Made by a program: the position numbers and the translations under genes. A DNA stretch of 64,000 bases from Elusimicrobiales bacterium (GTDB lineage Bacteria > Elusimicrobiota > Elusimicrobia > Elusimicrobiales > UBA9959): assembly GCA_028688015.1 (NCBI GenBank), contig JAQTZB010000008.1, positions 1 to 64,000 of the forward strand, written 5' to 3'. This document shows, one piece after another, positions 1 to 8,258 of this stretch; positions within the stretch are counted from its first letter, which is position 1, and the number at the start of each line of letters is the position of its first letter. The notes under the pieces were generated by a model. The model saw nothing but the letters and a program-made list of their open reading frames with translations, was not told where the DNA came from and searched no databases.

Positions 1-107
1 CGGGATATGCCATACTCGCGGCACAATGAACTCATCTTCTCGCCGTCAAGCAGCCGGACAACGAACTTCATTCTTTCGTCCATAACAGAATACTCCTTCC
101 ATGGCAT
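1..107 (-). CDS. IS481-family transposase, N-terminal fragment (cut by window edge)
   Basis: About 35 residues are visible, beginning MPWKEYSVMDERMKFV and continuing with LLDGEKMSSLCREYGIS. This is the characteristic start of IS481-type DDE transposases: a short leader and then the first helix-turn-helix that recognises the IS ends. The rest, including the rve catalytic core, lies outside the window. A strong AGGAGGTG ribosome-binding site sits just upstream (positions 112-119). An internal ATG at position 83, preceded by GGAAGGAG, is an alternative start. Whether the full copy is intact cannot be seen. Confidence 0.75.
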   Translation of the reverse strand, partial: MPWKEYSVMDERMKFVVRLLDGEKMSSLCREYGIS

Positions 108-180
108 AAGGCACCTCCTGGTTCCTATGCCAGAATTGTAACCTATGTGTCCGGTATATTCTGTTACCTATGTCTCGGGT
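1..180 (-). mobile_element. End of an IS481-type insertion sequence
   Basis: The transposase fragment is followed at its upstream side by two near-identical 18-bp motifs 25 bp apart: TGTAACCTATGTGTCCGG (137-154) and TGTTACCTATGTCTCGGG (162-179). Paired motifs of this kind are typical of IS481 termini, where they act as transposase-binding end repeats. The outer motif probably marks the IS boundary near 180. The opposite end and the target duplication lie outside the window. Confidence 0.65.
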
Positions 181-340
181 TGCTCAGAAGGTGAAATCCG
201 CGCTGCCGAACCCCGGCAGCGCGTGCAGTTTCTGCACTTCCCCCGACGGCTTTTCAGGGGCCCGATTAAGAAGGCTTTTCCGCAACAGAACAAAACCGCG
301 CCGTCAAAGGCGCGGTTTTTGATTTCAATCCGTATATCCC
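181..340. other. Intergenic stretch between IS end and next gene
   Basis: No convincing gene is present. A GC-rich dyad (CGCTGCC...GGCAGCG, about 200-222) and the terminator at 293-320 are the only structures I see. The short reading frames here have no ribosome-binding site and no recognisable product. Confidence 0.5.
293..320 (-). terminator. Intrinsic terminator (bidirectional)
   Basis: Stem ACCGCGCC / GGCGCGGT with a 6-nt loop and T-runs on both sides. It follows the stop codon of the minus-strand gene that ends at 341. Confidence 0.8.
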
Positions 341-1855
341 CTAGGGTTTCCCGGAAGACTCCGAGATCAATTCCGAAGTCCATGCAACAGGATCAACTGA
401 ATACCGGCGTGAAACCACCTGGTCGCCGTACGTGTCGCCGCTAAAAGTCACTGTAACTTCGTTCTCCACTTCCCCTGAGACGCAGCGCCCGCTATAGTCT
501 CGCCATCTGCGCGTCGGCATGTCCGCCAGTTTTAGTATCCTTGCCGGCCTCGTGCCCGACAGGACAAAGCAGCCGACCCGGCTGTGTTTCGCGTTCTCGT
601 CGAAGGACAGGCCGGAGTCATAATCCGTATGCGCCGGGTCCTGGGCTATGGCGCAAATGCAATAATACTTTTTCGTGCCCTCTTTGCCGGAAAGTTCCAC
701 GGCGTCGGGCCGCAGGGCCGTTATGTCGGTAAGCCCGGAGTAGACCTTCATAAACTCTCTTTTGGCCAACCCGGAGAATACGCCGGGAACCTCCTTCTCA
801 TCGATATCCCCCGTTCCGGCCGCGTCAGCCTCTTCCGGCGGCGCCTGCAGCGCCTCCCTGGCCGCTCTGCTGTTATCTATCCACATATGATCGCTGCGGA
901 CATCCTTGGGCCTGGCGGCTCTGGCCTCCATTCCGGACCTGGCCTCTTCCAGCGCCGTGCGGACCATGTGCGGGACCAGGCCCTCGGAAAGTATTTTCTC
1001 CCGCTGCGCGTCGCTCCAGTTAGGCGCGTCCTTCTTTTCGAAGCCCGCCTCCCCGGAGAGCACCTTATCTAAAGGCACATTGTATTTACCCCCGAGCAAT
1101 TTCGCTCCAGGAGCCGGATCGTGGTCGGTTATGACGTCACTTTCTGCAGGCAGATAGGAAACAGCCTTCAGCGTTTTAAAATCTATCACAACGATGCCGT
1201 TGCAGACGGTAGAAGAACCCTCCCTGTCCCTGGAGGTGCGCGCCACAAGCCTTTCTTCGCTGACGGATATGGCGCCGATGGAGCAATCGAGCAGAGCGGG
1301 ATGCCGCAAGACGCCGATATCTCCTGTGACGATATCGTAGAACACGGCGCCGCCGATGCCGTTAAAGCCTTCGCCGTTGTAAAACTTGTAACCCGCCCAG
1401 ACTTTTCCCGGCGCGCCGGCGGCCGGCCCGATCTCCGTCTCGTAGCTCCAAATCTCGGCCTTCGGGCGATATTTTTTAAAGAGGGATCCGTCAGGGATCG
1501 GGAGCTCGGCGATAATGCGCCATTTTTCTTCATCTGCGCTGTATAAATACACGCCTGTCCCATAGACAAGGAAAGAAGTCGTCCCGACCTTTACTTCCGT
1601 GACTCCGCTGGTTTGCGCGGTTATATTCTCCTCGACTGGATTATACGGCGGGCGCTCCGATTCTGGCGCCATACTGACTCCCGGTATTTTTGCGGCTTCA
1701 GCCCTCGGCTGGTTCCCCGGCCCGGCAACCGCGGAAGGGGTACCGGAGGCTTCGGCGCTCACCGTCGGAGCAGCCTCCTGCCTGAAGAAGCCGTACACTA
1801 CCGAGCCGGCGAGCACGGCAATGCCGGCGAATTTAATGATATTCTGACTGCTCAT
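341..1855 (-). CDS. Membrane-anchored or exported protein of unknown function
   Basis: 504 residues when started at ATG 1855. I chose this start because a good promoter lies at 1878-1906, so the longer frame (from 1924) would begin upstream of the transcript. The N-terminus MSSQNIIKFAGIAVLAGSVV is one hydrophobic segment (about residues 7-25), either an uncleaved anchor or a signal peptide. A Pro/Ala/Ser-rich linker follows, and then a long globular region with short repeated beta-like motifs. No enzyme motif is recognised. It is monocistronic, with a terminator at 293-320. The lower GC of this region compared with the rest of the window suggests acquired DNA. Confidence 0.6.
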   Translation of the reverse strand: MSSQNIIKFAGIAVLAGSVVYGFFRQEAAPTVSAEASGTPSAVAGPGNQPRAEAAKIPGVSMAPESERPPYNPVEENITAQTSGVTEVKVGTTSFLVYGTGVYLYSADEEKWRIIAELPIPDGSLFKKYRPKAEIWSYETEIGPAAGAPGKVWAGYKFYNGEGFNGIGGAVFYDIVTGDIGVLRHPALLDCSIGAISVSEERLVARTSRDREGSSTVCNGIVVIDFKTLKAVSYLPAESDVITDHDPAPGAKLLGGKYNVPLDKVLSGEAGFEKKDAPNWSDAQREKILSEGLVPHMVRTALEEARSGMEARAARPKDVRSDHMWIDNSRAAREALQAPPEEADAAGTGDIDEKEVPGVFSGLAKREFMKVYSGLTDITALRPDAVELSGKEGTKKYYCICAIAQDPAHTDYDSGLSFDENAKHSRVGCFVLSGTRPARILKLADMPTRRWRDYSGRCVSGEVENEVTVTFSGDTYGDQVVSRRYSVDPVAWTSELISESSGKP

Positions 1856-1877
1856 TCTTGTTGTATCCCCCGCGCAA

Positions 1878-1906
1878 AGGATATAACTTCGGCGGTATAG
1901 TGTCAA
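1878..1906 (-). promoter_or_regulatory. Sigma-70-type promoter
   Basis: A TTGACA -35 box (1901-1906), a 17-nt spacer and a TATCCT -10 box (1878-1883) read on the minus strand. The predicted transcription start near 1871 gives a leader of about 16 nt before ATG 1855. Confidence 0.7.
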
Positions 1907-1943
1907 CGCTATCCCGCTGTTCAAGGCTCGGCTTTTAAAAACA

Positions 1944-1972
1944 CAAACCGCCGGCTTCCCGGCGGTTTTTGT
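1944..1972 (-). terminator. Intrinsic terminator
   Basis: AAACCGCCGG-CTTC-CCGGCGGTTT stem followed by a T-rich run on either strand. It lies between the stop of the 1992-2693 gene and the promoter of the next unit. Confidence 0.75.
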
Positions 1973-1991
1973 ATTTTTCTAGAGAGACACG

Positions 1992-2693
1992 TCACTCGCC
2001 GGTAATGTACTCGATCGAGAACACCTTAGCATCCTGAAAAGCTATCCGCATCGCATGCCCCGGAGGGAGCGCCTCCGGCGGCACGTCCTTATCCGGAGAA
2101 ACCGCCAAATCGGAATAGAACAAGTAATACCGCCCGGGCTTATCAGCCGATTTCCCCTCGCTAAGGGGAAGCCCATATAACTTACGCACCTTATCCTCGG
2201 AGTCCCCGAGCTGAACTCCCTTACCGGTGCTCAACGACTTAAAATCTGCCTTGGAAACACAGGTACTGGGAAAAATCGCCTCGCCCGTGAGTCTTACATT
2301 TACCAAGCAACCGCTTTTTCCGCAGTTATCCTCGATGTCCAACTCGACATATGTTTTCGACTTCGGGACATAATAACGCAAACGCCGGCCATGCGTGCCT
2401 TCGGTCTTATCAACGCATCCTGCCCCGTAGGTATTGAGCAAGGCCTCCGCCTCTACGACTGGCGCACTGTCAGTAAAATCGAACCCGGCGATCTTATCTT
2501 CGGGACAGCGGTAGCGCGTCCAGGTCTTGTCTATCACAGGCCGAGGACGCAGCGAGAAACTTCGATACCCCTTTGTCTTCTCTTCCATCTCCCGGCTCTT
2601 TCTCATCTCAAGATAAGCGACGCCCCCGGCCACTATCGTCGCGGCCAGAGCTACTGCTCCTATCCCGATCAATATCCGTTTTCCCATAGGCAT
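1992..2693 (-). CDS. Membrane-anchored protein with a BamE/SmpA-like segment, function unknown
   Basis: 233 residues. One N-terminal hydrophobic segment (residues about 5-25) is followed by a charged linker and a periplasmic-type domain with several cysteines. The stretch VQLGDSEDKVRKLYGLPLSE resembles the 'G-x-s-x-x-x-V-x-x-l-x-G-x-P' signature of the small BamE/SmpA-like fold, used by many exported lipoproteins for protein contacts. The similarity is local and the assignment is only suggestive. An in-frame ATG two codons downstream (2687) is an equally possible start. It is probably transcribed with or after the 2745-4004 gene; the gap of about 50 nt holds no terminator. Confidence 0.55.
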   Translation of the reverse strand: MPMGKRILIGIGAVALAATIVAGGVAYLEMRKSREMEEKTKGYRSFSLRPRPVIDKTWTRYRCPEDKIAGFDFTDSAPVVEAEALLNTYGAGCVDKTEGTHGRRLRYYVPKSKTYVELDIEDNCGKSGCLVNVRLTGEAIFPSTCVSKADFKSLSTGKGVQLGDSEDKVRKLYGLPLSEGKSADKPGRYYLFYSDLAVSPDKDVPPEALPPGHAMRIAFQDAKVFSIEYITGE

Positions 2694-2744
2694 TCTTTCA
2701 AAGGAGACTTACGGCTCGCTTTCATTATCCTCAAACGTATCGCG

Positions 2745-4004
2745 TCAGTGGTATTTCCAACTAAAGGTCTCGGAGTCCTTAAAACCGTTCCAGAAGATCT
2801 TATACCCGTCGAGGTTGTAGCCGCTCAGCCAGAATAGGAATTCCGTAGCTCCGTCGGAATCGTAGTCGGCGAAGTCGATAAGCTGCAGGCCGGCGCCCAG
2901 GAACTGCGGAGCCGTACCGGACGAGACGCTTACCCAGTAGAAAGCCTCCGAAGATTCCCCGACAATGTCCTTCGCGCCCGAGTCCGGTTTAAAACGGAAA
3001 GCGACAATGTTCCGCTTAGCGTTCGAAGAGTATTGTTCTGCGGCATACAGGTCGCCTATCTTGTAGTCGAACAGTACGTTGCCGGCATCGGTTTCCCGGA
3101 AAAGCTCCCGGACATTTTGTTTGATCACAGAAAATATCCCTTCCGTGAGTTTGATACTCGTGGAAACCTTCTTCCACCCCTCTTTATCCGCTTTAGGCTC
3201 GAACGCGGACAGCACTACCGGCTTAAAAACGGCGCAGCCCGCCCAGCCGGAAAACTGAAGGTCTCGCTTCCCTTTGAAGACTGTCTCCGGGAGGTCTCCA
3301 GCCTGCTGCGCCCCGACGTCCATAGATCGATAGTACTTCTCATTATCACGACTTGCTACCTGCCCAACGCTCCGTCCGCGCTCAAGCACGGTCCATTTAT
3401 TGAATTCCTTGGATCCTGTAACCGGCTCCCAGGGCCCAACCTGCTTCAGAAAAGAAACCCTGACAATTGGCGCATAGACGTAGCCTTTACCGGTATTTTC
3501 ACAACGATCCTCCAAAAACGCCAGAGCCTGTCCTTTTGGCTCCCCCCTCATCTCCCTCTCGGCTTGAAGCGACCTGTCCAAGTAATCCTCCGCAACCGCG
3601 CCATCCAGCACGTTCCGGAATTCTTTGCTGGCGAAAAGTTTCTTCGCGTCCGCGGATTTCAGGCCGGACAGAAGCCCCGCGTATGATTCAAACTCCTGCG
3701 GATAGCCGCCGCCGCGGCGCCCGTCGCAAAGCCACACAGCCGGAACGATATAATCCTCGCCGCCGGAATGGTCGAAGGGCCTTTGGCAATCATAGAGCGG
3801 AAGCAATTCCCTGAACAGCCGCACGAAATCCTGGCAGTCAGGGGCGGAGTTCTGGTTGGCGCACTTTTGATACGCCTGCTCTATCCGGGGACAAAGTTCT
3901 TTGGCCGGACAGGTTTTATTAAACTCCTTCATCCCGGCCGGAGCGGCCTCGGCATGCGCGCTCACCGCCGAGAACAGAAGAACACAAGTAAGCGCTTTTA
4001 GCAT
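2745..4004 (-). CDS. Secreted protein of unknown function
   Basis: 419 residues from ATG 4004. MLKALTCVLLFSAVSAHAEA is a classical Sec signal peptide with an AxA-type cleavage region, and TAGGAGAT is a good ribosome-binding site. The open frame extends upstream to 4079, but those extra codons are the remnant of another gene (see 4026-4061). The mature part is rich in cysteine near its N-terminus (CPAKELCP, CQDF, CQRP). The C-terminus carries DFADYDSDGATEFLFWLSGY, an FG-GAP/VCBS-like DxDxDG motif common in exported beta-propeller or calcium-binding repeats. No catalytic motif is recognised. Its neighbours are other exported unknowns in the low-GC island. Confidence 0.6.
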   Translation of the reverse strand: MLKALTCVLLFSAVSAHAEAAPAGMKEFNKTCPAKELCPRIEQAYQKCANQNSAPDCQDFVRLFRELLPLYDCQRPFDHSGGEDYIVPAVWLCDGRRGGGYPQEFESYAGLLSGLKSADAKKLFASKEFRNVLDGAVAEDYLDRSLQAEREMRGEPKGQALAFLEDRCENTGKGYVYAPIVRVSFLKQVGPWEPVTGSKEFNKWTVLERGRSVGQVASRDNEKYYRSMDVGAQQAGDLPETVFKGKRDLQFSGWAGCAVFKPVVLSAFEPKADKEGWKKVSTSIKLTEGIFSVIKQNVRELFRETDAGNVLFDYKIGDLYAAEQYSSNAKRNIVAFRFKPDSGAKDIVGESSEAFYWVSVSSGTAPQFLGAGLQLIDFADYDSDGATEFLFWLSGYNLDGYKIFWNGFKDSETFSWKYH

Positions 4005-4025
4005 ATGAGATCTCCTACCGGGAAA

Positions 4026-4061
4026 GAGCCCGGCCCCGGAGTACATATCAAAGCTGTCCAT
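4026..4061 (-). pseudogene. Remnant start of a small membrane-protein gene
   Basis: Twelve codons (MDSFDMYSGAGL) closely match the first twelve of the intact small membrane protein at 7684-8028 (MDGFDLYSAAGL), at the same position behind the same upstream gene. The match then stops abruptly and runs in frame into the secreted protein at 4004. This is a truncated paralogue left by a rearrangement. Confidence 0.6.
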
Positions 4062-4290
4062 GTTTCCACCAGATAACAAGTTTTTCTGAAATCGACCGGT
4101 CTTTCTCCGGACAAGCAGGCAACTCCATACTTTTTATCCTGATCTCCGTCAGCAAATCAAGGACCGCCTCCGCAGCCGCGCCGCCCCGCAGGCGGGAAAG
4201 AATTTCAGGAGCGTACTCGTCATATTCGTCCAGAGGCGCGGAATCATCCGCCTGACCTGGTTGAACTCCGATAGGATCCCACTCCCGCAG
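4028..4290. repeat. Diverged direct repeat, copy 1 (partner 8000-8258)
   Basis: Covers most of the DUF1871-like gene plus the first codons of the following gene. In the 79-residue shared part, about 60 residues are identical by eye, and nucleotide similarity is evident throughout. Both copies lie in the same orientation, roughly 4 kb apart. Confidence 0.75.
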
Positions 4291-4335
4291 CACTCTTCGT
4301 ATATGGTCGAGCTCTGACCGTTCAGTTCTTTTCAT
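4048..4335 (-). CDS. DUF1871-like small protein
   Basis: 95 residues. The order LREWDPIGV ... DEYDEYAPEIL ... LLTEIRIKSMELP is the pattern of small DUF1871-type proteins (W-D-P-IG, then D-E-Y-D-x-Y, then an E-I-R segment); the family has no established biochemical role. It has no signal peptide or membrane segment, so it is probably cytosolic. Its start overlaps the stop of the 4332-4916 gene by 4 bp, which implies translational coupling. A second, N-terminally altered copy is at 8015-8338. I am fairly sure of the family resemblance, but no function can be given. Confidence 0.65.
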   Translation of the reverse strand: MKRTERSELDHIRRVLREWDPIGVQPGQADDSAPLDEYDEYAPEILSRLRGGAAAEAVLDLLTEIRIKSMELPACPEKDRSISEKLVIWWKHGQL

Positions 4336-4916
4336 GATCGCTCCCCCTGTGCCGCAACAGGTGTCCCGAAGCGGCGGCGTAAGGTTTCAATGAACGCCGA
4401 GTCTCCGCGCTTAGAGACCAGGACGGCGGGAGAATAACCGCGCCGCCAGGCGCAGTACAAGGTTGCGGCAAGCAGCCCGGCCGTTATCAGCACGTTCGGC
4501 CAGGCATTCAACTCCCATTGCCAGGGCACCGTTAACTGCCACTTACCGGAGAACGGCAGGAGATACGGGATCGGCCACTGATAACCATCGGGACCGCGAG
4601 AACCGGCAAGGTCGCACAGGTAATGCAGGTGTATCACGGCAAAGCAAACTAAAGCTGTCACGGCGCGCCGCTTTGCGAACGCCGCGCAGGCAAGACAGAA
4701 AGCCGCGGCGAAAGCCAGGTTATGCAGGGAATGGTGATAGTCGCTCCAGAACTGCATTGCATCAGGTGAATGGCCTTTTATCAGGTCGAGCAGGACCGGA
4801 AGGCCGTCCACATCCGGGATCATGGAGGATACAACGATCAGCGCGCGGTCCCGTCGCTCCAGGTCGAACGGCAGCCCGGATACCCAGCCGGCGAAAAAAT
4901 GAGTTACAGGGTTCAT
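4332..4916 (-). CDS. YdjM/DUF457-type membrane-bound metal-dependent hydrolase
   Basis: 194 residues with four or five hydrophobic segments. The motif set MNPVTHFFAGW, SSMIPDVDGLP, YHHSLHN and HLHYLCDLAG fits the DUF457 (YdjM-like) family of inner-membrane proteins, related to zinc-dependent phospholipase C folds. The conserved His/Asp residues (HF, PDxD, HHSLxH, HxxxD) are the presumed metal ligands. In-vivo substrates of the family are not established. The stop overlaps the next start by 4 bp (ATGA). Confidence 0.7.
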   Translation of the reverse strand: MNPVTHFFAGWVSGLPFDLERRDRALIVVSSMIPDVDGLPVLLDLIKGHSPDAMQFWSDYHHSLHNLAFAAAFCLACAAFAKRRAVTALVCFAVIHLHYLCDLAGSRGPDGYQWPIPYLLPFSGKWQLTVPWQWELNAWPNVLITAGLLAATLYCAWRRGYSPAVLVSKRGDSAFIETLRRRFGTPVAAQGERS

Positions 4917-4920
4917 TCGC

Positions 4921-5898
4921 TTACTTCCCGGCCCGCTTTGCCGGCACGGCGGACCTTCCGCGCTTCAGGTCGCGCAGTATCGAGAGGAGGTCGTTCGGGA
5001 GCACATCTGTATTGTAATGGAAGTTAGTGAACCGCCAGGCGCCGCCGGGACGCTTCGCCTCCGCCCGCACGTCCCAATCCCGCTCCGCGCCGGCCGGCTT
5101 TATATCGGCCAGACATTTCCCCTCCTCCACGGTAACCTTTGCCGTGTAGTACTTTTCCGCTGGGTCCTGTGCGGAGAGGAATGGATCGAAATCTATACCT
5201 ACTATACCGTCCGTAGACTGTTCCTGCGCTTTACGGTCCTCCGCCAGGGCGTCGCGCAGCCTGTCGCTGAAAAGGGACGGCCTTTGACGGATCGCAATGA
5301 CAGAGGCCGGCTTTTTTGAGCCCCGCAACGCAAGCGGGACATACCAGGCCAGGAATGCGTCGGTGAACTCGCGGCAGGAGAAAACCGCCCCGGTCCGGCT
5401 CAGCGCCGCCTCCGGAACGGGAACGACCGAGCGCTCATTCTCGTCATAACGCACGTCGTATACTTTCACGGCCTTCTTCGCCATCATCGAGTTCATGACG
5501 CAAAGCCCGGCCTTGCCTCCGGCGAAAGCGCGGCAGGATCGGGGGCCGAGTTTCGCCGCGATGGTTTTCGCCAGGATGGCGCTTTCCGGCTTATTCTGCC
5601 AGGCTTCGGTATACGCGTAATCCGACGAGTAGAACAGGTAGAGATAGATGAAGCCGGTCAGCTCCTCGTAGGAGACGCCGCGCGCGCGCTCGAAAGCGTA
5701 GCAGGTATTATCCGGGCAGAACTCCACCAGCTCGGCGGCAACTTTTGAAGCGGAGAATTGCCCCGGGAAAGCCGCCTCAAGAGCCTTGAACGCCTCGATG
5801 CTGCCGAGCCCCTCGGCCTGAGCGCTCCGCCCGGCGGCGTGAATAAAGGAGAAGAGCAGCAGCAGCGGCAGCAGGCCTGCGCGGATCAAAGTTATCAT
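4921..5898 (-). CDS. Secreted protein with a DUF3828-like C-terminal domain
   Basis: 325 residues. Residues 1-28 form a signal peptide ending HAAGRSAQA. The C-terminal half (from about residue 175) has the DUF3828 arrangement: CREFTDAFLAWYVPLA near its beginning, IDFDPFLSAQDP in the middle and WRFTNFHYNTD near the end. This domain occurs in exported or lipoprotein-like proteins of Gram-negative bacteria without a known activity. The N-terminal part contains cysteines spaced for disulfides (CPDNTC). Its start overlaps the stop of the gene at 5895-6302 by 4 bp. Confidence 0.6.
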   Translation of the reverse strand: MITLIRAGLLPLLLLFSFIHAAGRSAQAEGLGSIEAFKALEAAFPGQFSASKVAAELVEFCPDNTCYAFERARGVSYEELTGFIYLYLFYSSDYAYTEAWQNKPESAILAKTIAAKLGPRSCRAFAGGKAGLCVMNSMMAKKAVKVYDVRYDENERSVVPVPEAALSRTGAVFSCREFTDAFLAWYVPLALRGSKKPASVIAIRQRPSLFSDRLRDALAEDRKAQEQSTDGIVGIDFDPFLSAQDPAEKYYTAKVTVEEGKCLADIKPAGAERDWDVRAEAKRPGGAWRFTNFHYNTDVLPNDLLSILRDLKRGRSAVPAKRAGK

Positions 5899-6302
5899 TT
5901 TCTTCCTCCCACTCTCAGTGCCGCTGCGGCGCTGGAAAGAACTTCTCTAAAAGTCATGCGCGGCAGCCAGATGAAGCCGCACAGCAGGTACAGCAGCGAC
6001 GAGGCGAAGAAGTTTGCCGCGCGCAGTTCCGGCCAGACCGGCCGTCCCACCCAGGCGTTATACATCACGTAGCTGCCGTCCACGGTGAACCAAAACGCCA
6101 GCAGCGCCAGCGGGAGGAGTTTCCAGCGCCTGGCTTTAAGGACTAGTATCCCCCACGGAGCCGTGAAGTAGGCAAGCAGGCCCATTACGAAACTTATCCC
6201 CACGTCCCAGTCCGGCTGATCGTAATAGAACGCGCCAAAGACCAGGAGCGCCAGGCCTATCGCCAGCGTAAATAATTTCCAAGGCCTGAAATATTCTCCC
6301 AT
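5895..6302 (-). CDS. Small integral membrane protein of unknown function
   Basis: 135 residues with four predicted transmembrane segments (about 9-27, 34-56, 62-79 and 94-113). No family is recognised. It overlaps the following secreted DUF3828-like gene by 4 bp, so the two are likely co-translated and may work together. Confidence 0.55.
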   Translation of the reverse strand: MGEYFRPWKLFTLAIGLALLVFGAFYYDQPDWDVGISFVMGLLAYFTAPWGILVLKARRWKLLPLALLAFWFTVDGSYVMYNAWVGRPVWPELRAANFFASSLLYLLCGFIWLPRMTFREVLSSAAAALRVGGRK

Positions 6303-6329
6303 ACCGCCTCGTTTTGCGCGCCAAGGGTC

Positions 6330-6962
6330 TTACGCCTTTGGAGAAACTATCAGCAACGGAACAGCCTGCATGTAATCCTCAAGCGCATCGCCTATGCCCG
6401 GATTAACAGGCATTAAATACACGCCTAGCCACAGCTGTCCGTGCTCAGTATATGTCGCCTTTACCACGGAGAAACGGCTGTTCAAATCAGGGAACTCAAT
6501 AATGTATGAGTCCTTACTCTCCGAAAGTTTGCCTTTTACCCTGATCTCCGCCGTTCGCTTTGATCCGGCAAGAATTACGGACTCAATGCTTCCCGGCTCT
6601 CTCTGCGGAAGCTTGGCCTCGGAGATGCCTTCCCTAGAGGACAGGGAAGCGGACCTGAAAGACAGGGCAACAGTGAAGGTATGCTCCAGATTTCCAAAGT
6701 AACGCACCTCGGTACGCTTCGCGCTTTTACTCTCAAACTTAAGCCGCAGGAGTATGTCATCTCCCGGAGTGTAGCTGGTTTTATCCAGTGAAACGGTGTT
6801 CGTCGTACTCTGGAAATCATCTTTCTTCGAAAACAGCCTGTCAGCCAAATACCGCGCCGTCTTATTGCGCGAGACGACAGCGACGAAAGCGGCGAGAATG
6901 GCCACCGAAATGACGAACAGGAGATATTCTTTCTTTTTAAACACAGTTGCCTCTAAACTCAA
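6330..6962 (-). CDS. Membrane-anchored protein with an Ig-like extracytoplasmic domain
   Basis: 210 residues. A short cytoplasmic N-terminus is followed by a single hydrophobic segment (about residues 13-30). The extracytoplasmic region contains VSLDKTSYTPGDDILLRLKF, which has the look of an Ig-like beta-sandwich (as in alpha-2-macroglobulin or intracellular proteinase-inhibitor type folds). No catalytic residues are recognised. It is probably the first gene of the 6962-to-4048 run, with a 27-bp gap to the next gene. Confidence 0.5.
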   Translation of the reverse strand: MSLEATVFKKKEYLLFVISVAILAAFVAVVSRNKTARYLADRLFSKKDDFQSTTNTVSLDKTSYTPGDDILLRLKFESKSAKRTEVRYFGNLEHTFTVALSFRSASLSSREGISEAKLPQREPGSIESVILAGSKRTAEIRVKGKLSESKDSYIIEFPDLNSRFSVVKATYTEHGQLWLGVYLMPVNPGIGDALEDYMQAVPLLIVSPKA

Positions 6963-7006
6963 GTGTTAGACCGAAGGCGATCCAAAGCGAAGAACCGAGA
7001 AAGAAC

Positions 7007-7321
7007 TTAAAGAAACCGATGTGCGAAACTTCCGACAAGAAGCCCGCCTGAGCAGAAACAGAAAAAGCAGCCGATCGCGGCAAGTATCCCCAAGGGAACA
7101 CGCATGCCCAGACGCCCACCGCGCCTGGAAACCAAGAGCAGGCCCCAACAGATAGAAGCGAGAAACAGTAAAACCCCACCGACGGATTCAAGATTCAAGG
7201 CAAGTGACGGGTCGCCGCGAATCGCCCCCTTCGGGTCACCTACAAGTACAGAAGCAAAGATTAAGATGTACCCGCAGACAAGCGCTGAAACTGCAAAGAT
7301 CTTTATAAACCGAGTCGGCAT
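7007..7321 (-). CDS. Small membrane protein of unknown function
   Basis: 104 residues from ATG 7321 (the frame is open up to 7375 with poorer-looking codons). It has three hydrophobic segments: FIKIFAVSALVCGYILIFAS, the VGGVLLFLASICWGLLL region and a Gly/Cys-rich C-terminal one. No known family is recognised. The ribosome-binding site is weak (GAAG), and the start is uncertain. Confidence 0.4.
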   Translation of the reverse strand: MPTRFIKIFAVSALVCGYILIFASVLVGDPKGAIRGDPSLALNLESVGGVLLFLASICWGLLLVSRRGGRLGMRVPLGILAAIGCFFCFCSGGLLVGSFAHRFL

Positions 7322-7375
7322 ATATGACTTCAGACCCGAACCAAGAATTCTAACTGTGGTATATTCGACAGCCAC

Positions 7376-7683
7376 ACCACCCCAATTAGGTTATTCTACA
7401 AAACCTGTATTGAATCCATGTCCATGTCCCGGGTGGGGCAGGAATGTACCCAGCGCCTCGCACTGCGCTCCCGGCAGACGGCTCAATTATCATAAAACAC
7501 AAAAACCGCGGGTGACGGAACAATCCGCCGCCGCAACACACTGAATGGAGAACACTACAGAGAACAATACCAGGATCTGTGGTGTAGCTTAAGGAAAAGG
7601 ACGGCACCGAGCTGGAATTCCTGCCAGTCTCCCACGCGCTGTGGAGCTACAACGGCAAGCCGGCTCCCTGGCGCACCATATAG
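7376..7683. other. Intergenic region with an orphan coding remnant
   Basis: About 300 bp with no complete gene. At its right end, 7588-7683 on the plus strand, there is an open frame without a start codon. It encodes a sequence ending LEFLPVSHALWSYNGKPAPW and two further residues before TAG. Its codon and GC composition resemble real coding DNA, so it may be the C-terminal remnant of a deleted gene. This is a low-confidence reading. Confidence 0.3.
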
Positions 7684-8028
7684 TCAGGGCCTTAAGCGGT
7701 TTCCCCGGGAACAAGCGCGGCGGTCAATTCTTTTTTTCTCCGCTTTTTCGGCGAGATACAGCTTGCCGGCAAAGTATAAAAGCCCGGCGGCGTTAAGCGC
7801 CTTCCAGAGCAGCAGCCACCAGGGCCGCCACCAGGCGCCGCTATAGACCTCGGCCACATCCGATAGCCCGAAAGCGGCAAAGAGGACGCTGAGGGCGACG
7901 AGGTCTTTCCTGGAACTGTTCACCGCGGCTTTCTTCGCCCCCGCGAGCAGAAGCAGTCCTATAGAAATCCAGACGGCCGCCTCTAGTGAGTTCAGCCCTG
8001 CCGCGGAGTACAGATCAAAGCCGTCCAT
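7684..8028 (-). CDS. Small three-helix membrane protein, intact paralogue of the remnant at 4026-4061
   Basis: 114 residues from the ATG at 8028, which sits behind a GGTGG site inside the end of the upstream gene; an earlier in-frame ATG at 8046 is possible. Hydrophobic segments lie at about 14-33, 44-59 and 70-88. The basic C-terminal tail is rich in Lys and Arg. The family is unrecognised. It overlaps the DUF1871-like gene 8015-8338, as the truncated copy does at 4.0 kb, so the pair looks like a conserved two-gene module. Confidence 0.5.
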   Translation of the reverse strand: MDGFDLYSAAGLNSLEAAVWISIGLLLLAGAKKAAVNSSRKDLVALSVLFAAFGLSDVAEVYSGAWWRPWWLLLWKALNAAGLLYFAGKLYLAEKAEKKRIDRRACSRGNRLRP

Positions 8029-8258
8029 GTTTCCACCAGGCAACAAGTGCTCCTGAGCTCGACCGGTCCGTCTCCGGACAAGCAGGCAACTCCCTACTGT
8101 TTATCCTGATCTCCGTCAGCGAATCAAGGATCGCCTCCGAAGAAGCGCCGCCGCGCCGGCTGGAAAGAATCTCCGGCGCGTAAGCGTCATATTCATCCGG
8201 CGGGGCGGACTCCCCTGCCCGCCCGGGCTGAACGCCGATCGGGTCCCACTCGCGTTGG
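8000..8258. repeat. Diverged direct repeat, copy 2 (partner 4028-4290)
   Basis: Second copy of the DUF1871-like / small membrane protein junction. The similarity ends inside the REWDPIGV motif on one side and 12 codons into the membrane-protein gene on the other. Confidence 0.75.

Noticed and set aside
7386..7607. 73-codon minus-strand frame MPSFSLSYTTDPG
   Set aside because: No ribosome-binding site, mixed composition and no recognisable features; more likely chance.
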